Assembly (NCBI GenBank): GCA_029202545.1
Contig: CP119311.1
Coordinates: 3,410,001-3,474,000 of the forward strand
Source of the DNA: Candidatus Pseudobacter hemicellulosilyticus
GTDB taxonomy: Bacteria > Bacteroidota > Bacteroidia > Chitinophagales > Chitinophagaceae
DNA length: 64,000 bases
Direction of reading: 5' to 3'
Shown here: positions 1-8,099 of the stretch, in pieces
How positions within the stretch are numbered: the stretch's first letter is position 1
Layout: every line of letters starts with the position of its first letter
Program-made: the position numbers and the translations under genes
The notes under the pieces: generated by a model
The model's database searches: none
The model's input: only the letters and a program-made list of their open reading frames with translations
What the model was told of the DNA's origin: nothing

Positions 1-1451
1 AATTGACTGACGTAAATGGTGTCCTGTATTTCAGCGCCAGTGACGGCAGCAATGGGACCGAACTCTGGAAAAGTGACGGTACGGCCAACGGTACGGTAAT
101 GCTGATGGATATTGTCAGCGGCAGCAATAGTTCCAGTCCGGAATATTTCACGCAGGCAGGGGAACTTGTGTATTTCAGCGCCTCGAATAATTCATATGGA
201 ATTGACCTGTGGAAGATTGATGGGACGGAGATCACCAGGGTGCTGGAAAATGCTATTCCGGATGTATTCATGCTGGAGGAGGCCACCCTTCAGCTGGCTG
301 CTGTAAATGGAAAATTATTCTTTATTTCTGCTACACTTGCCCGGAATGGGTATAATGCCGGCTCCGAACTCTGGTCTTTGGGATATTGTAACCCGGCCAA
401 TGCCATAGTAAACAATACCCTGGTCAGCGGTGGTATTTCCTATACCAGCCAGCAGCAGATCAGTCAGTCCGCGCTGCATTGCGGCTGTGATATTTTAAAT
501 AACCTGATCGTTTCCGTAAACGCAGCAGGGGATAACCCGGCCAGCGGCCCTATGCAATCAACTGTTTGGCTGGATGCAGCACAGGGCGGGCAGTTTGTCA
601 GCAGGCACTATGAAGTGAACCCGGAACCTGATGCGGCTACAGCCACGGGAAAAATTACCCTGTACTTCACCCAGGAAGAGTTTACTGGTTATAACACAGT
701 AGCTGCAAGGTTATTGCCCGCCAGCAGTACAGATGCTGCAGGTATTTCCAACCTGCGGGTGATCCAGCGTACGGGCTTCGGTGATGAAGATGGCAGTACA
801 GACAGTTATAGCGGCGCAGCCACCACCATTGACCCGGATGATACGGATATTGTCTGGAACAATACGGATAACCGCTGGGAAGTGAGTTTTGCTACCCTGG
901 GCTTTGGTGGGTATTGGGTAACAACAAATGCTGCTACGCTGCCGTTGACCTGGCTGAATTTCTCTGCAAAGCTGGATGCCGGGCAAAAAGCCTTGGTGAG
1001 CTGGAAAGTAGCAGAGCTGGATATCATGAAGTATGAGATAGAAAAAAGCACCGACGGCAGGGCATTCGTCAGTATTGGCCAACAATTATCCAAAGGGAAT
1101 GGGACAAATGAATATGTTTTTGCAGATGCCCATCCTTTTACCGGCAATAGCCCGCATGCTTTTTACCGGGTAAAACAATACGATAAGGATGGTACGGCCG
1201 GGTATAGTAAAATTGGCGTACTGAAATATAACCTGGTGGCCGGATCAGCCATTTACCCCAACCCGTTTGCAGAAAAAATAATAGTTCAGAGCAATCGGGT
1301 ACAAAGAATACAGGTGGTGGACATGACGGGCAGGATCATTGACAATAGACAGTTGTCCATAGGTGAAAATGTGCTCAATGGCAGTGCCTGGCCTCCGGGG
1401 ATATACCTGCTTAAGTTACCAGATGCCACGCACAAGATGATTAAGCGATAG
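1..1451 (+). CDS. T9SS-exported surface protein with ELW-x-SDGT repeats (5' truncated)
   Basis: The reading frame is already open at the window edge, so the N-terminus is missing; 482 residues are visible. Near the start are copies of a repeat of the type ELWKSDGT / DLWKIDGT (about residues 20-28 and 64-72), a motif common in large Bacteroidota surface proteins. A middle region with DGSTDSYSGA-like acidic turns follows, then a stretch beginning LPLTWLNF that in this phylum often precedes the export signal. The last 70 residues (YPNPF...GIYLLKL) fit the type A C-terminal sorting domain of type IX secretion, so the protein is probably secreted or surface-anchored (family knowledge). The ligand or substrate cannot be read from this part. 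A strong hairpin follows the stop codon. Confidence 0.85.
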   Translation, partial: LTDVNGVLYFSASDGSNGTELWKSDGTANGTVMLMDIVSGSNSSSPEYFTQAGELVYFSASNNSYGIDLWKIDGTEITRVLENAIPDVFMLEEATLQLAAVNGKLFFISATLARNGYNAGSELWSLGYCNPANAIVNNTLVSGGISYTSQQQISQSALHCGCDILNNLIVSVNAAGDNPASGPMQSTVWLDAAQGGQFVSRHYEVNPEPDAATATGKITLYFTQEEFTGYNTVAARLLPASSTDAAGISNLRVIQRTGFGDEDGSTDSYSGAATTIDPDDTDIVWNNTDNRWEVSFATLGFGGYWVTTNAATLPLTWLNFSAKLDAGQKALVSWKVAELDIMKYEIEKSTDGRAFVSIGQQLSKGNGTNEYVFADAHPFTGNSPHAFYRVKQYDKDGTAGYSKIGVLKYNLVAGSAIYPNPFAEKIIVQSNRVQRIQVVDMTGRIIDNRQLSIGENVLNGSAWPPGIYLLKLPDATHKMIKR

Positions 1452-1486
1452 GCAGGATCAGGATATATAGGTAACAATCTCATAGG

Positions 1487-1519
1487 GTACTGTCGCTCGC
1501 CACCGGCGAGCGACAGTAC
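1487..1519 (+). terminator. 15-bp perfect hairpin after the T9SS surface-protein gene
   Basis: Arms 1487-1501 and 1505-1519 are perfectly complementary with a 3-nt loop, 36 nt after the stop codon. The following bases are A/T-rich (attttgaata) but not a pure T tract, so it is a probable rather than classical intrinsic terminator. Confidence 0.6.
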
Positions 1520-1619
1520 TATTTTGAATAAATAGCTTTGCCCCCCAGGGAAATTTGTTCCTAAGCCGGTTATGCGGTATTTTCAGGAAGGCAATTTTGT
1601 GCCGCATAACCTATCGCAT

Positions 1620-2798
1620 ATGAAAAAAATATTGCTTGCCGGCTTGTTGGTCGTCCCCATCTTTCCCGCTGCTTTTTCGCAGCAGCCCAATACCAAACAA
1701 ATTTTCAGGGATATAGAAAAGCAGGTAGAATACCTGCTCGTCAATATGGATACCATCCCGGTTGGTCCCAAAGGGCAGGATGCCGGGCCACGGACCTTTG
1801 TCAACGGTGGGTTAAAAATGGTGCATCCCAACGACTGGACCAGCGGCTTTTTCCCGGCTTTGCTCTGGTACCTCTATGAGTATACCGGCAAAAAGGAGTG
1901 GAAAGGCTGGGCGCAGCTTTTCAGTGATCGTATCCGGAACGAACAATACAGCACCAATACCCATGATCTGGGTTTCATGATCTACTGTCCCTTCGGCAAT
2001 GGCTACCGGCTGACCGGTGACAGCAGTTACCGGAGTGTCATCATCCAGGCGGCCCGTTCGCTCAGCACCCGTTTCAATCCCGTGCCGGGTGTGATCCGCT
2101 CCTGGGATCATCATAAAGCGGAGTGGCAGTACCCTGTCATCATCGACAATATGATGAACCTGGAACTGTTGTTCCGGGCCACTGAGCTCACCCGCGATTC
2201 CTCTTTTTACCGCATCGCCGTATCACATGCCGATAAAACACTGGCCAATCATTTCCGTCCTGACAACAGCTCTTATCATGTAGTGGATTATAACCCGGCC
2301 ACAGGCGCTGTGAACCGGAAGGTCACTGCGCAGGGTTATAGTGATAGCTCAGCCTGGGCGCGCGGGCAGGCCTGGGGCCTGTATGGCTATACCATGACCT
2401 ACCGCTTCACCAGGGATCCCCGTTATCTCCGGCAGGCGGAAGCCATTGCGCAGTTTATCCTGGCCAGGGCTGATCAGCTGCCTGACCTGGTGCCTTACTG
2501 GGATTATAATGCGCCGGGTATCCCTGATGCTCCCAAAGATGCGTCGGCGGCCGCCATCACAGCTGCTGCTTTGTTTGAGCTGGCGGGCTTCAGTAAAGCA
2601 CCCGATTACCGGGGCTACGCGCAGAAAATACTGGCCAGTCTCACCAGTCACTACCGTTCACCCATCGGGCAGAACGGTGGCTTCCTGCTGCTGCACAGCA
2701 CCGGTCATCATCCTGCCGGCAGTGAGATTGATGTGCCTATTATTTATGCGGATTATTATTATGTGGAAGCATTGATGCGGAGCCTGCAAAAGCGATGA
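1620..2798 (+). CDS. Glycoside hydrolase family 88 protein (unsaturated glucuronyl/uronyl hydrolase-like)
   Basis: A 392-residue protein starting MKKILLAGLLVV, a Sec signal peptide ending near AAFSQ, so it is periplasmic or exported. I prefer this ATG to one 48 nt upstream because it puts the signal peptide at the N-terminus. The family removes delta-4,5-unsaturated uronic acid residues from oligosaccharides released by lyases. The two acidic positions typical of GH88 are visible: Asp near residue 115 (HDLGFMIYCPFGNGY) and Asp near residue 175 (VIIDNMMNLELLF). WARGQAWGLYGY and the C-terminal HHPAGSEIDVPIIYADYYYVEAL also fit. No polysaccharide lyase or SusCD pair is adjacent, so the natural substrate is open. 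Length is normal for the family. Confidence 0.88.
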   Translation: MKKILLAGLLVVPIFPAAFSQQPNTKQIFRDIEKQVEYLLVNMDTIPVGPKGQDAGPRTFVNGGLKMVHPNDWTSGFFPALLWYLYEYTGKKEWKGWAQLFSDRIRNEQYSTNTHDLGFMIYCPFGNGYRLTGDSSYRSVIIQAARSLSTRFNPVPGVIRSWDHHKAEWQYPVIIDNMMNLELLFRATELTRDSSFYRIAVSHADKTLANHFRPDNSSYHVVDYNPATGAVNRKVTAQGYSDSSAWARGQAWGLYGYTMTYRFTRDPRYLRQAEAIAQFILARADQLPDLVPYWDYNAPGIPDAPKDASAAAITAAALFELAGFSKAPDYRGYAQKILASLTSHYRSPIGQNGGFLLLHSTGHHPAGSEIDVPIIYADYYYVEALMRSLQKR

Positions 2799-2870
2799 CT
2801 AAGGACTCCAAAAGTTATTATTTTTCCCATTTGGCGTTGTAGAATAAGGTCAGCTCTTTGATCTTATTTA

Positions 2871-2903
2871 CAAAAAATAAGCCCCTTACCGCAGTAAGGG
2901 GCT
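2871..2903 (-). terminator. Intrinsic terminator of the small lipoprotein gene
   Basis: Stem 2881-2889 / 2894-2902 (GCCCCTTAC with its complement, 4-nt loop). Read on the minus strand it is followed by TTATTTTTTG, the expected U tract, 22 nt beyond the stop codon of the gene ending at 2925. Confidence 0.85.
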
Positions 2904-2924
2904 ACCTGTTTCCGTAATTTAAAA

Positions 2925-3326
2925 CTATTGACAGTATTTGGTAATGCTGTAGCTCTTATATGTTTTGCCTGTGCCATAGCTGCCCAATACTTCGGTGCTG
3001 CTGGTAGCGCCGGCGGAAAGGGAATTAACGGTCAGGATATGAGAGGACTCATACGTGGAATTGTCCGTTGTGGTCACCACAATCTTCACATAAATAGGCT
3101 TGGCATCCCTGATATCATAATTCCTGGAGGAATTGTTCCTGGCATCAAAGCTAATGATCACATTGTTGGAAGAAGGGGCCATGTCGCTCACCAGTGTTTC
3201 AGTCAGGCTGATATCGTCGGCCATGCAGCCGCTACCGCCATTGTTGTCATCATTGTCATCATCTTTAGAACAGCTGCCAAACAGGAGTACGGCTCCCGTA
3301 GCAAGGAGCAGAAGGGTCTTTTTCAT
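2925..3326 (-). CDS. Small lipoprotein of unknown function
   Basis: 133 residues. The N-terminus MKKTLLLLATGAVLLFGSCSKDDD is a signal peptide with a lipobox (FGSC, Cys at about residue 19), followed by an Asp/Asn/Gly-rich linker and then a beta-rich region of about 95 residues (NNVIISFDARNNSSRNYDIRDAKPIYV...). An acidic linker after the lipid Cys is common in Bacteroidota surface lipoproteins, but I see no lipoprotein export signal I would assert. I do not recognise the domain. It is a single-gene unit with its own terminator, divergent from the downstream kinase. Confidence 0.75.
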   Translation of the reverse strand: MKKTLLLLATGAVLLFGSCSKDDDNDDNNGGSGCMADDISLTETLVSDMAPSSNNVIISFDARNNSSRNYDIRDAKPIYVKIVVTTTDNSTYESSHILTVNSLSAGATSSTEVLGSYGTGKTYKSYSITKYCQ

Positions 3327-3487
3327 GAGGGAACTTATTTAATTAGTAATAGTTAAGGCCTTCATTACCAAATTATATGCCAGCACATTGTTGCGTCATC
3401 AATTTTACCCAGGCACCGCCATGATATAACTGTTTTCTAATCTTATTTTAATTTTTGCATGCTTTCATTGGAAGTAGAGAATGTGTT

Positions 3488-3499
3488 GGGACGAACCAA
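3488..3499 (+). repeat. Copy 1 of the GGGACGAACCA(A) motif
   Basis: GGGACGAACCAA lies between the divergent lipoprotein and kinase genes, 60 nt before the kinase start. It is one of five exact 11-bp copies in the window, all on this strand. Confidence 0.5.
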
Positions 3500-3558
3500 A
3501 TAAGCTGGTGGAATAATTAGTTGAATTGCCCTAACTTTCGGGCGACTAAACCTTTTAT

Positions 3559-4461
3559 ATGAGCGATATCCGGCAAAATGCGCATGACCTGGTCTGTTAT
3601 GGAGAAATTCTCTGGGACCTCTTGCCTGCGGGCGCCAGGCCTGGTGGCGCTCCCATGAATGTGGCTTACCATATTCACCAGCTGGGCCTGCGTCCCGGCC
3701 TGATCACCAGGGTAGGCCAGGACGAGCGGGGGCAGGAGCTATACCGGATATTGCAGGGCAAACAGCTTGATACCAGCCTGGTCCAGGAGGATGAAGAGCA
3801 GCCCACAGGTATTGTACATGCGGTGCCCAATGCTGCCGGAGATATGCAATATGATATTGTGGCGCCTGCGGCCTGGGATTTTATAGCGCCTGATGCACGG
3901 GCTATGGAAGCGGTGCGGCAGTCGCCCTTTTTTGTATTCGGCAGCCTGATCACCCGTGAGGTGCATTCCCGGCAAACCTTGTTCGGTTTGCTGGAAGTGG
4001 CGCAGCAAAAAGTACTGGACATTAATCTCCGCACACCTTTTTATAGCCCTGCCATTATTGAGGCATTGCTGCAACAGGCAGCTATTGTCAAGATGAATGG
4101 GGAAGAGCTGGCGCTGATGGCCGAATGGTTTGGTGCAGCAACTGATCAGGCAATTGCTATGGAGCAGCTGCGCAAAAAGTTTTCTTTATCCACCCTGATT
4201 GTTACACTGGGTGCGCAGGGCGCCATGGTCAACCAGGAAGGCAGCCTGTTCCGGCAGCAGGGCATTCCCGTTACGGTAGCGGATACAGTGGGTAGTGGTG
4301 ATGCGTTCCTCGCCGGCTTTCTTACCCGGCTGATGCAGGGCAAGCCCGTGCGGGAGGCATTGCAATTTGCTACAGCCCTGGGCGCATTGGTAGCTTCCCG
4401 GGTGGGTGGCTGGCCGGATTATGAAGTGGGGGAAGTGGAAGCGCTGGCAGCCGGCCAGTAG
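3559..4461 (+). CDS. PfkB-family carbohydrate kinase (fructokinase-like)
   Basis: 300 residues, usual length for the ribokinase/PfkB fold. The N-terminal signature is RPGGAPMNVAYH (residues 27-38) and the C-terminal anion-hole and catalytic-base signature is DTVGSGDAFLAGF (242-254), with Asp248 the expected base. The opening CYGEILWDLLP resembles fructokinases, which phosphorylate free fructose with ATP in the cytoplasm; specificity between fructose and other ketoses cannot be fixed from sequence alone. It appears to be monocistronic. TAACTTTC at 3532-3539 is a near match to the TAnnTTTG promoter element. Confidence 0.85.
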   Translation: MSDIRQNAHDLVCYGEILWDLLPAGARPGGAPMNVAYHIHQLGLRPGLITRVGQDERGQELYRILQGKQLDTSLVQEDEEQPTGIVHAVPNAAGDMQYDIVAPAAWDFIAPDARAMEAVRQSPFFVFGSLITREVHSRQTLFGLLEVAQQKVLDINLRTPFYSPAIIEALLQQAAIVKMNGEELALMAEWFGAATDQAIAMEQLRKKFSLSTLIVTLGAQGAMVNQEGSLFRQQGIPVTVADTVGSGDAFLAGFLTRLMQGKPVREALQFATALGALVASRVGGWPDYEVGEVEALAAGQ

Positions 4462-4526
4462 TTTACCTGCCTGGGTTAAAAGTGAAAGCTAATTGACTCT
4501 TTCTGAAATACTTATGCACGGGTAGT

Positions 4527-4704
4527 AATTTGCTCCACACTGTGGAGCAAATTGGAAGTAGGGATATGTTTTTCATAATCATGCTGTTAGGTCTATGAAG
4601 TGATTTTCTACACACTGTGTAGAAAATTGGAGTTAAGGGATAAGTTTTTCATAATCATTCTATTAGGCCTCTAACATGATTTTGTACACACTGTGTACAA
4701 AATC
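4527..4704 (-). repeat. Tandem palindromic array: three decayed copies of a yhcG segment
   Basis: Three odd-length perfect palindromes centred on a single C lie at 4527-4553 (13-bp arms), 4603-4627 (12-bp) and 4678-4704 (13-bp), spaced 75-76 bp centre to centre. The spacers between them are also alike (shared GTTTTTCATAATCAT, then TTAGG). Read on the minus strand in the frame of yhcG residues 93-114, they give ILYTVCTKSC*RPNRMIM, IFYTVCRKSLHRPNSMIM and ICSTVWSKLLPVHKYF, against ICYTVCSKLPWSHNRLIM in the gene. They are therefore degenerate partial copies of the adjacent gene, in the same orientation, beginning 29 nt past its stop. Confidence 0.85.
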
Positions 4705-4732
4705 TTTATTGGTGAAAATCCCAGGCTCATAC

Positions 4733-5746
4733 TCACAATGAAGACTCACGTTTGGTTTGCAGTTTCCGCTTCTCTCTTTCAATTTCAGCGGCCAGTTCTG
4801 CTTCCGTAGGCAGGCAGGACATGTATTTTGCGGCAAACAGGTTCTTGTCATCATTAATAATAGAGTACCTGACCACAGTGTCGCTTTTTTCCGTGCAAAG
4901 GACTATACCGATGGTAGGGCTGTCTTTGGGAGATCGCTTCAGGTCGTCGAACATACGCCGGTACATATCCATCTGGCCAATATCCTGGTGGGTGAGTTTT
5001 CCTACCTTCAAGTCGGCCAGAACAAAACAGCGTAGCACGTAATTATAAAACACCAGGTCAATAAAATAATGTTCCCCTTCTGTACTGATCCGGTACTGCC
5101 GGCCAACAAGGGAAAAACCTTTGCCCATTTCCAGCAGGAATTGCTGCAGGTTCCTGACAAGGGCTTCTTCTATTTGCGTTTCCGAAGCCTGGTCAGGCTC
5201 AGGGATATCCAGGAACTCAAATACAAAAGGATCCTTGATGAAATCCCGGGGATGCTGCCGGTCCTTATCCCTGAGGGGCGTTTGTGTGGGTGTTTTGGAA
5301 GACAATAACCGCTGGTAATAGAAGGTATCAATATTGCGCTCCAATGTGCGGACGCTCCAATTTTGCTCAGCCGCTTCCTGCAAATAATAATTCCTGGCGT
5401 CTGGACTTATGATTCTCATAATCAGTCTGTTGTGGCTCCATGGCAATTTGCTACACACTGTGTAGCAAATCTGCTGATCAGGATAGGTTAAATAGAACTG
5501 CCTGAAATTCCGTAAGTTAGCATAAGAAAAACCTCTTCCGAAATCTACTGTCAGTGCTTTTGAAAGCTCTTTCAAAATCGCTTCTCCATACGCCGCTCTT
5601 TCCTTTCCCTGCTGCTCCTCTTCAACAATCCTTCTCCCTATCTGCCAATAAGCTTCCACCATGGCCGCATTGACCATGGCATAGGTCCTTTTTCTGGCCT
5701 GGGCTAAGATGTCTTTGATCTCCTGGATATAACTGATACCTGTCAT
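4733..5746 (-). CDS. yhcG: YhcG/DUF1016-family PD-(D/E)XK nuclease
   Basis: 337 residues. The N-terminal DUF1016 helical region (residues 1-140) contains YWQIGRRIVEEEQ, RGFSYANLRNFRQFY and WSHNRLIMRI. The C-terminal half holds a PD-(D/E)XK-type nuclease fold, with the Asp of EHYFIDLVFYN and the acid-x-Lys of FVLADLKVGK as likely catalytic residues. The family is predicted to cut nucleic acid and is linked with restriction loci or found as solitary genes; the biological role is not settled. The gene is solitary here. Codons 93-101 coincide with a 25-bp perfect palindrome at 5446-5470, giving an unusual ICYTVCSK where relatives have more variable residues. Three decayed copies of this segment lie directly downstream. 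Confidence 0.85.
   Translation of the reverse strand: MTGISYIQEIKDILAQARKRTYAMVNAAMVEAYWQIGRRIVEEEQQGKERAAYGEAILKELSKALTVDFGRGFSYANLRNFRQFYLTYPDQQICYTVCSKLPWSHNRLIMRIISPDARNYYLQEAAEQNWSVRTLERNIDTFYYQRLLSSKTPTQTPLRDKDRQHPRDFIKDPFVFEFLDIPEPDQASETQIEEALVRNLQQFLLEMGKGFSLVGRQYRISTEGEHYFIDLVFYNYVLRCFVLADLKVGKLTHQDIGQMDMYRRMFDDLKRSPKDSPTIGIVLCTEKSDTVVRYSIINDDKNLFAAKYMSCLPTEAELAAEIEREKRKLQTKRESSL
5405..5470 (-). repeat. In-gene parent copy of the yhcG palindromic segment
   Basis: Codons 93-114 of yhcG. The palindrome 5446-5470 has 12-bp arms around a central C (5458) and shares the invariant core CACACTGTG with the three downstream copies. The 3' part of the unit encodes the family-conserved WSHNRLIMRI, so the gene is the source and the array the derivative. 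Confidence 0.8.
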
Positions 5747-5944
5747 AGGTTACTTTTTGGTTAACCAGTGAAACAAACAGCAGGCCAGTTGCACCAAAAA
5801 TTGCCCCGGATCATATATTTATGACCGTTAGTCTTTGTTTTGTGAAAAAAAGGTTTTGGACTGGTGGTTGTCCGCTTCGGCAGCCGGCTTTTTCCCCGGA
5901 AAATACCGGGGTAAAACACCAATTGGATCGGGGATAGAATCCTG

Positions 5945-5974
5945 TTGTCTCCTTCTCCAAACACCTTACATTTG
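5945..5974 (+). promoter_or_regulatory. Bacteroidota-type promoter of cca
   Basis: TTG at 5945-5947, 19 nt, then TACATTTG at 5967-5974 match the -33/-7 consensus of the phylum (TTG-N19-TAnnTTTG). The ATG at 5982 lies only 7 nt beyond, so the message would be nearly leaderless. Confidence 0.6.
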
Positions 5975-5981
5975 CAGCCTG

Positions 5982-7400
5982 ATGGATATTCAATGTACTG
6001 AAAAGGAGTTGTTCGTATTTAAGAAGATCGCGCATGCAGCGGCTGAGCTTAGTATGCCCTGTTATGTGATCGGGGGCTTTGTACGGGACAAACTGCTGGG
6101 CCGCGCCACCAAGGACGCCGATATCGTTTGCGTGGGTGATGGCATTGTCCTGGCCAATAAAGTGGCCGACCGCTTCCAGCCCCGGCCCACGGTCAGCTTT
6201 TTCAAGAACTTCGGTACGGCCCAGATAAAAATAGAAGACTGGGAGATCGAATTTGTAGGCGCCCGCAAAGAAAGCTACCGCTACCATAGCCGTAACCCTG
6301 AAGTAAGCCCCGGTACCCTCAAGGACGACCAGGACCGGCGGGATTTTACCATCAACGCCCTGGCCATCAGTCTCAATGAAACAGATTACGGTAAACTGCT
6401 GGACCCCTTCCAGGGACTGGCTGACCTGGAGAAAAAGCTGATCCGCACACCGCTGGATCCTGCCCAGACCTTCAGCGACGATCCCCTGCGCATGATGCGG
6501 GCCATCCGCTTCGCCTGCCAGCTGCAATTCACCATTGAGCCTGCCGTATTCCAGAGCATCAAAGACAATAAGGACCGGATAAAGATCATTTCCCAGGAAC
6601 GCATCACCGATGAGCTGAACAAGATCCTGGCCAGTACCAGGCCCTCCATCGGGCTTGACCTGCTGTACCAGTCGGGCCTGCTGCAGCTGATCTTCCCCGC
6701 CCTGGTAGACCTGGCCGGCGCCGAATATATAGATGGTCACGGCCATAAAGATAATTTTTACCATACCCTCCAGGTAGTGGACAATATAGCCGACAATACC
6801 CGGGATCTCTGGCTGCGCTGGGCCGCCCTGCTGCATGATATAGCCAAGCCCGCCACCAAGAAGTTTGAACCAGGACATGGCTGGACCTTCCACGGTCATG
6901 AAGTAGTGGGCGCACGAATGGTGCCCAAAATTTTCAATAAGCTCAAACTGCCGCTCAACGAAAAAATGCGGCTGGTCAAAAAACTGGTGGAACTGCACCT
7001 GCGGCCTATCAGCCTGACCAAAGAGAATATAACGGATTCTGCCATCCGAAGACTGCTTTTTGATGCCGGCGACGATATTGAATCCCTGATGCTGCTCTGC
7101 GAGGCCGATATCACCTCCAAGAACAAGCAGAAGGTAAAACGCTACCTGGATAATTTTGAACTGGTGCGGGAGCGATTGAAAGCCGTGGAAGAAAAAGACC
7201 GCATCCGCAACTGGCAGCCACCCGTGACCGGTGAAATGATCATGGAGATTTTCGGGCTTTCCCCCTGTAAGACCGTGGGCGATCTGAAGAATGCCATCCG
7301 GGAAGCCATCCTGGATGGGGAAATCCCCAATGAGTACACCGCGGCCTATAATTATATGATGAAAAAAGCCGATGAAATGGGCTTACAGCCTGTCAGATAA
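5982..7400 (+). CDS. cca: CCA tRNA nucleotidyltransferase with HD domain
   Basis: 472 residues from the ATG at 5982; the frame is open 147 nt further upstream, but that part lacks similarity and contains the promoter. The enzyme adds or repairs the 3' CCA end of tRNAs. The nucleotidyltransferase head has GGFVRDKLLGR (31-41) followed by the DAD metal-binding pair (about 45-47); RRDFTINALAI and the RNA/nucleotide-binding region DPLRMMRAIRFACQL follow. An HD phosphohydrolase domain occupies about 255-390 (GHGHKDNFYHTLQVVDN; LLHDIAKP near 284). This architecture is the usual bacterial class II enzyme. The next gene starts 115 nt downstream behind its own candidate promoter. Confidence 0.93.
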   Translation: MDIQCTEKELFVFKKIAHAAAELSMPCYVIGGFVRDKLLGRATKDADIVCVGDGIVLANKVADRFQPRPTVSFFKNFGTAQIKIEDWEIEFVGARKESYRYHSRNPEVSPGTLKDDQDRRDFTINALAISLNETDYGKLLDPFQGLADLEKKLIRTPLDPAQTFSDDPLRMMRAIRFACQLQFTIEPAVFQSIKDNKDRIKIISQERITDELNKILASTRPSIGLDLLYQSGLLQLIFPALVDLAGAEYIDGHGHKDNFYHTLQVVDNIADNTRDLWLRWAALLHDIAKPATKKFEPGHGWTFHGHEVVGARMVPKIFNKLKLPLNEKMRLVKKLVELHLRPISLTKENITDSAIRRLLFDAGDDIESLMLLCEADITSKNKQKVKRYLDNFELVRERLKAVEEKDRIRNWQPPVTGEMIMEIFGLSPCKTVGDLKNAIREAILDGEIPNEYTAAYNYMMKKADEMGLQPVR

Positions 7401-7482
7401 GCAGCTATGCACTGCCTGGATGTGTAAGGGCGACAACAATTGACGGTGCCAGGTAGTGGTATGATAGTTGTGGATAATATCT

Positions 7483-7490
7483 TATTTTTG
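7483..7490 (+). promoter_or_regulatory. TAnnTTTG element before the pRiA4b-ORF3-like gene
   Basis: TATTTTTG, 25 nt before the ATG at 7516. I see no good -33 TTG at the right distance, so this is tentative. Confidence 0.4.
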
Positions 7491-7515
7491 GAACAAACTA
7501 ACCTTAACAAGCATT

Positions 7516-8091
7516 ATGGCTGTTCTAAAGTTCAGGGTATATTTCGAAGAAGATGATAGCATTTACCGGGATGTAGTGATCAAGCACACGCAAACGTTTT
7601 TTCAATTACACCAGGTGATCCTGAAGTCCTATGAGTTCGATAGTAAACACCCCGCAACATTTTTCAGGAGCAATGATAACTGGCAGAAAGGTCGCGAGAT
7701 CAGTCTGGCCAAATACGACCGCCCCTACAAGGTGGACCCGTTACTGATGGAAGAAACGATCATCGGTTCCGAGATCCGTAACCCCAACCAGAAATTCATT
7801 TATCATTACGATTTTGTAAAGGGCTGGTCCTTCCTCATTGAATTGATCAATGTCTCCAAGGAAGAAAGTTCCAAGCTGGAATATCCCGCCGTTTCCAAGA
7901 CCGAAGGTATTGCTCCCTCCCAGTACGGCACCAAGGGCCTCATGGGCGATAAACTGACCGAGGTGGAGGAGAAATATGACCTGAAGGCCGGCACCGAAGG
8001 ATTCAGCCAGAAGAACGAAGATGGGGACGATGAGGAACTGCCGGCAGATGAAGCGAGCGGTGAGGAAGGAGAAGGAGAAAGCGAAGACTGA
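7516..8091 (+). CDS. Plasmid pRiA4b ORF-3-like domain protein
   Basis: 191 residues beginning MAVLKFRVYFEEDDSIYRDVVIKHTQTFFQLHQVIL, which fits the pRiA4b ORF-3 family (often labelled IS1096 element passenger TnpR). The domain spans about residues 3-120, including the conserved pattern FIYHYDFVKGWSFLIELINV. The C-terminal 70 residues are strongly acidic (EDGDDEELPADEASGEEGEGE) and probably disordered. The name comes from an early annotation: there is no resolvase motif and no transposon here. Sitting between cca and miaA, 8 nt before miaA, it looks like a stable chromosomal gene co-transcribed with tRNA-maturation genes. The molecular function is unknown. Confidence 0.8.
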   Translation: MAVLKFRVYFEEDDSIYRDVVIKHTQTFFQLHQVILKSYEFDSKHPATFFRSNDNWQKGREISLAKYDRPYKVDPLLMEETIIGSEIRNPNQKFIYHYDFVKGWSFLIELINVSKEESSKLEYPAVSKTEGIAPSQYGTKGLMGDKLTEVEEKYDLKAGTEGFSQKNEDGDDEELPADEASGEEGEGESED

Positions 8092-8099
8092 TCCCGGTT

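Noticed and set aside
4527..4704. CRISPR array (regular 75-bp period)
   Set aside because: The spacers are similar to each other and the repeats are decayed copies of the adjacent gene; there are no cas genes.
7516..8091. pRiA4b ORF-3 / IS1096 TnpR label suggesting a transposon
   Set aside because: No transposase, resolvase motif or terminal repeats; the gene is embedded in a tRNA-maturation cluster.
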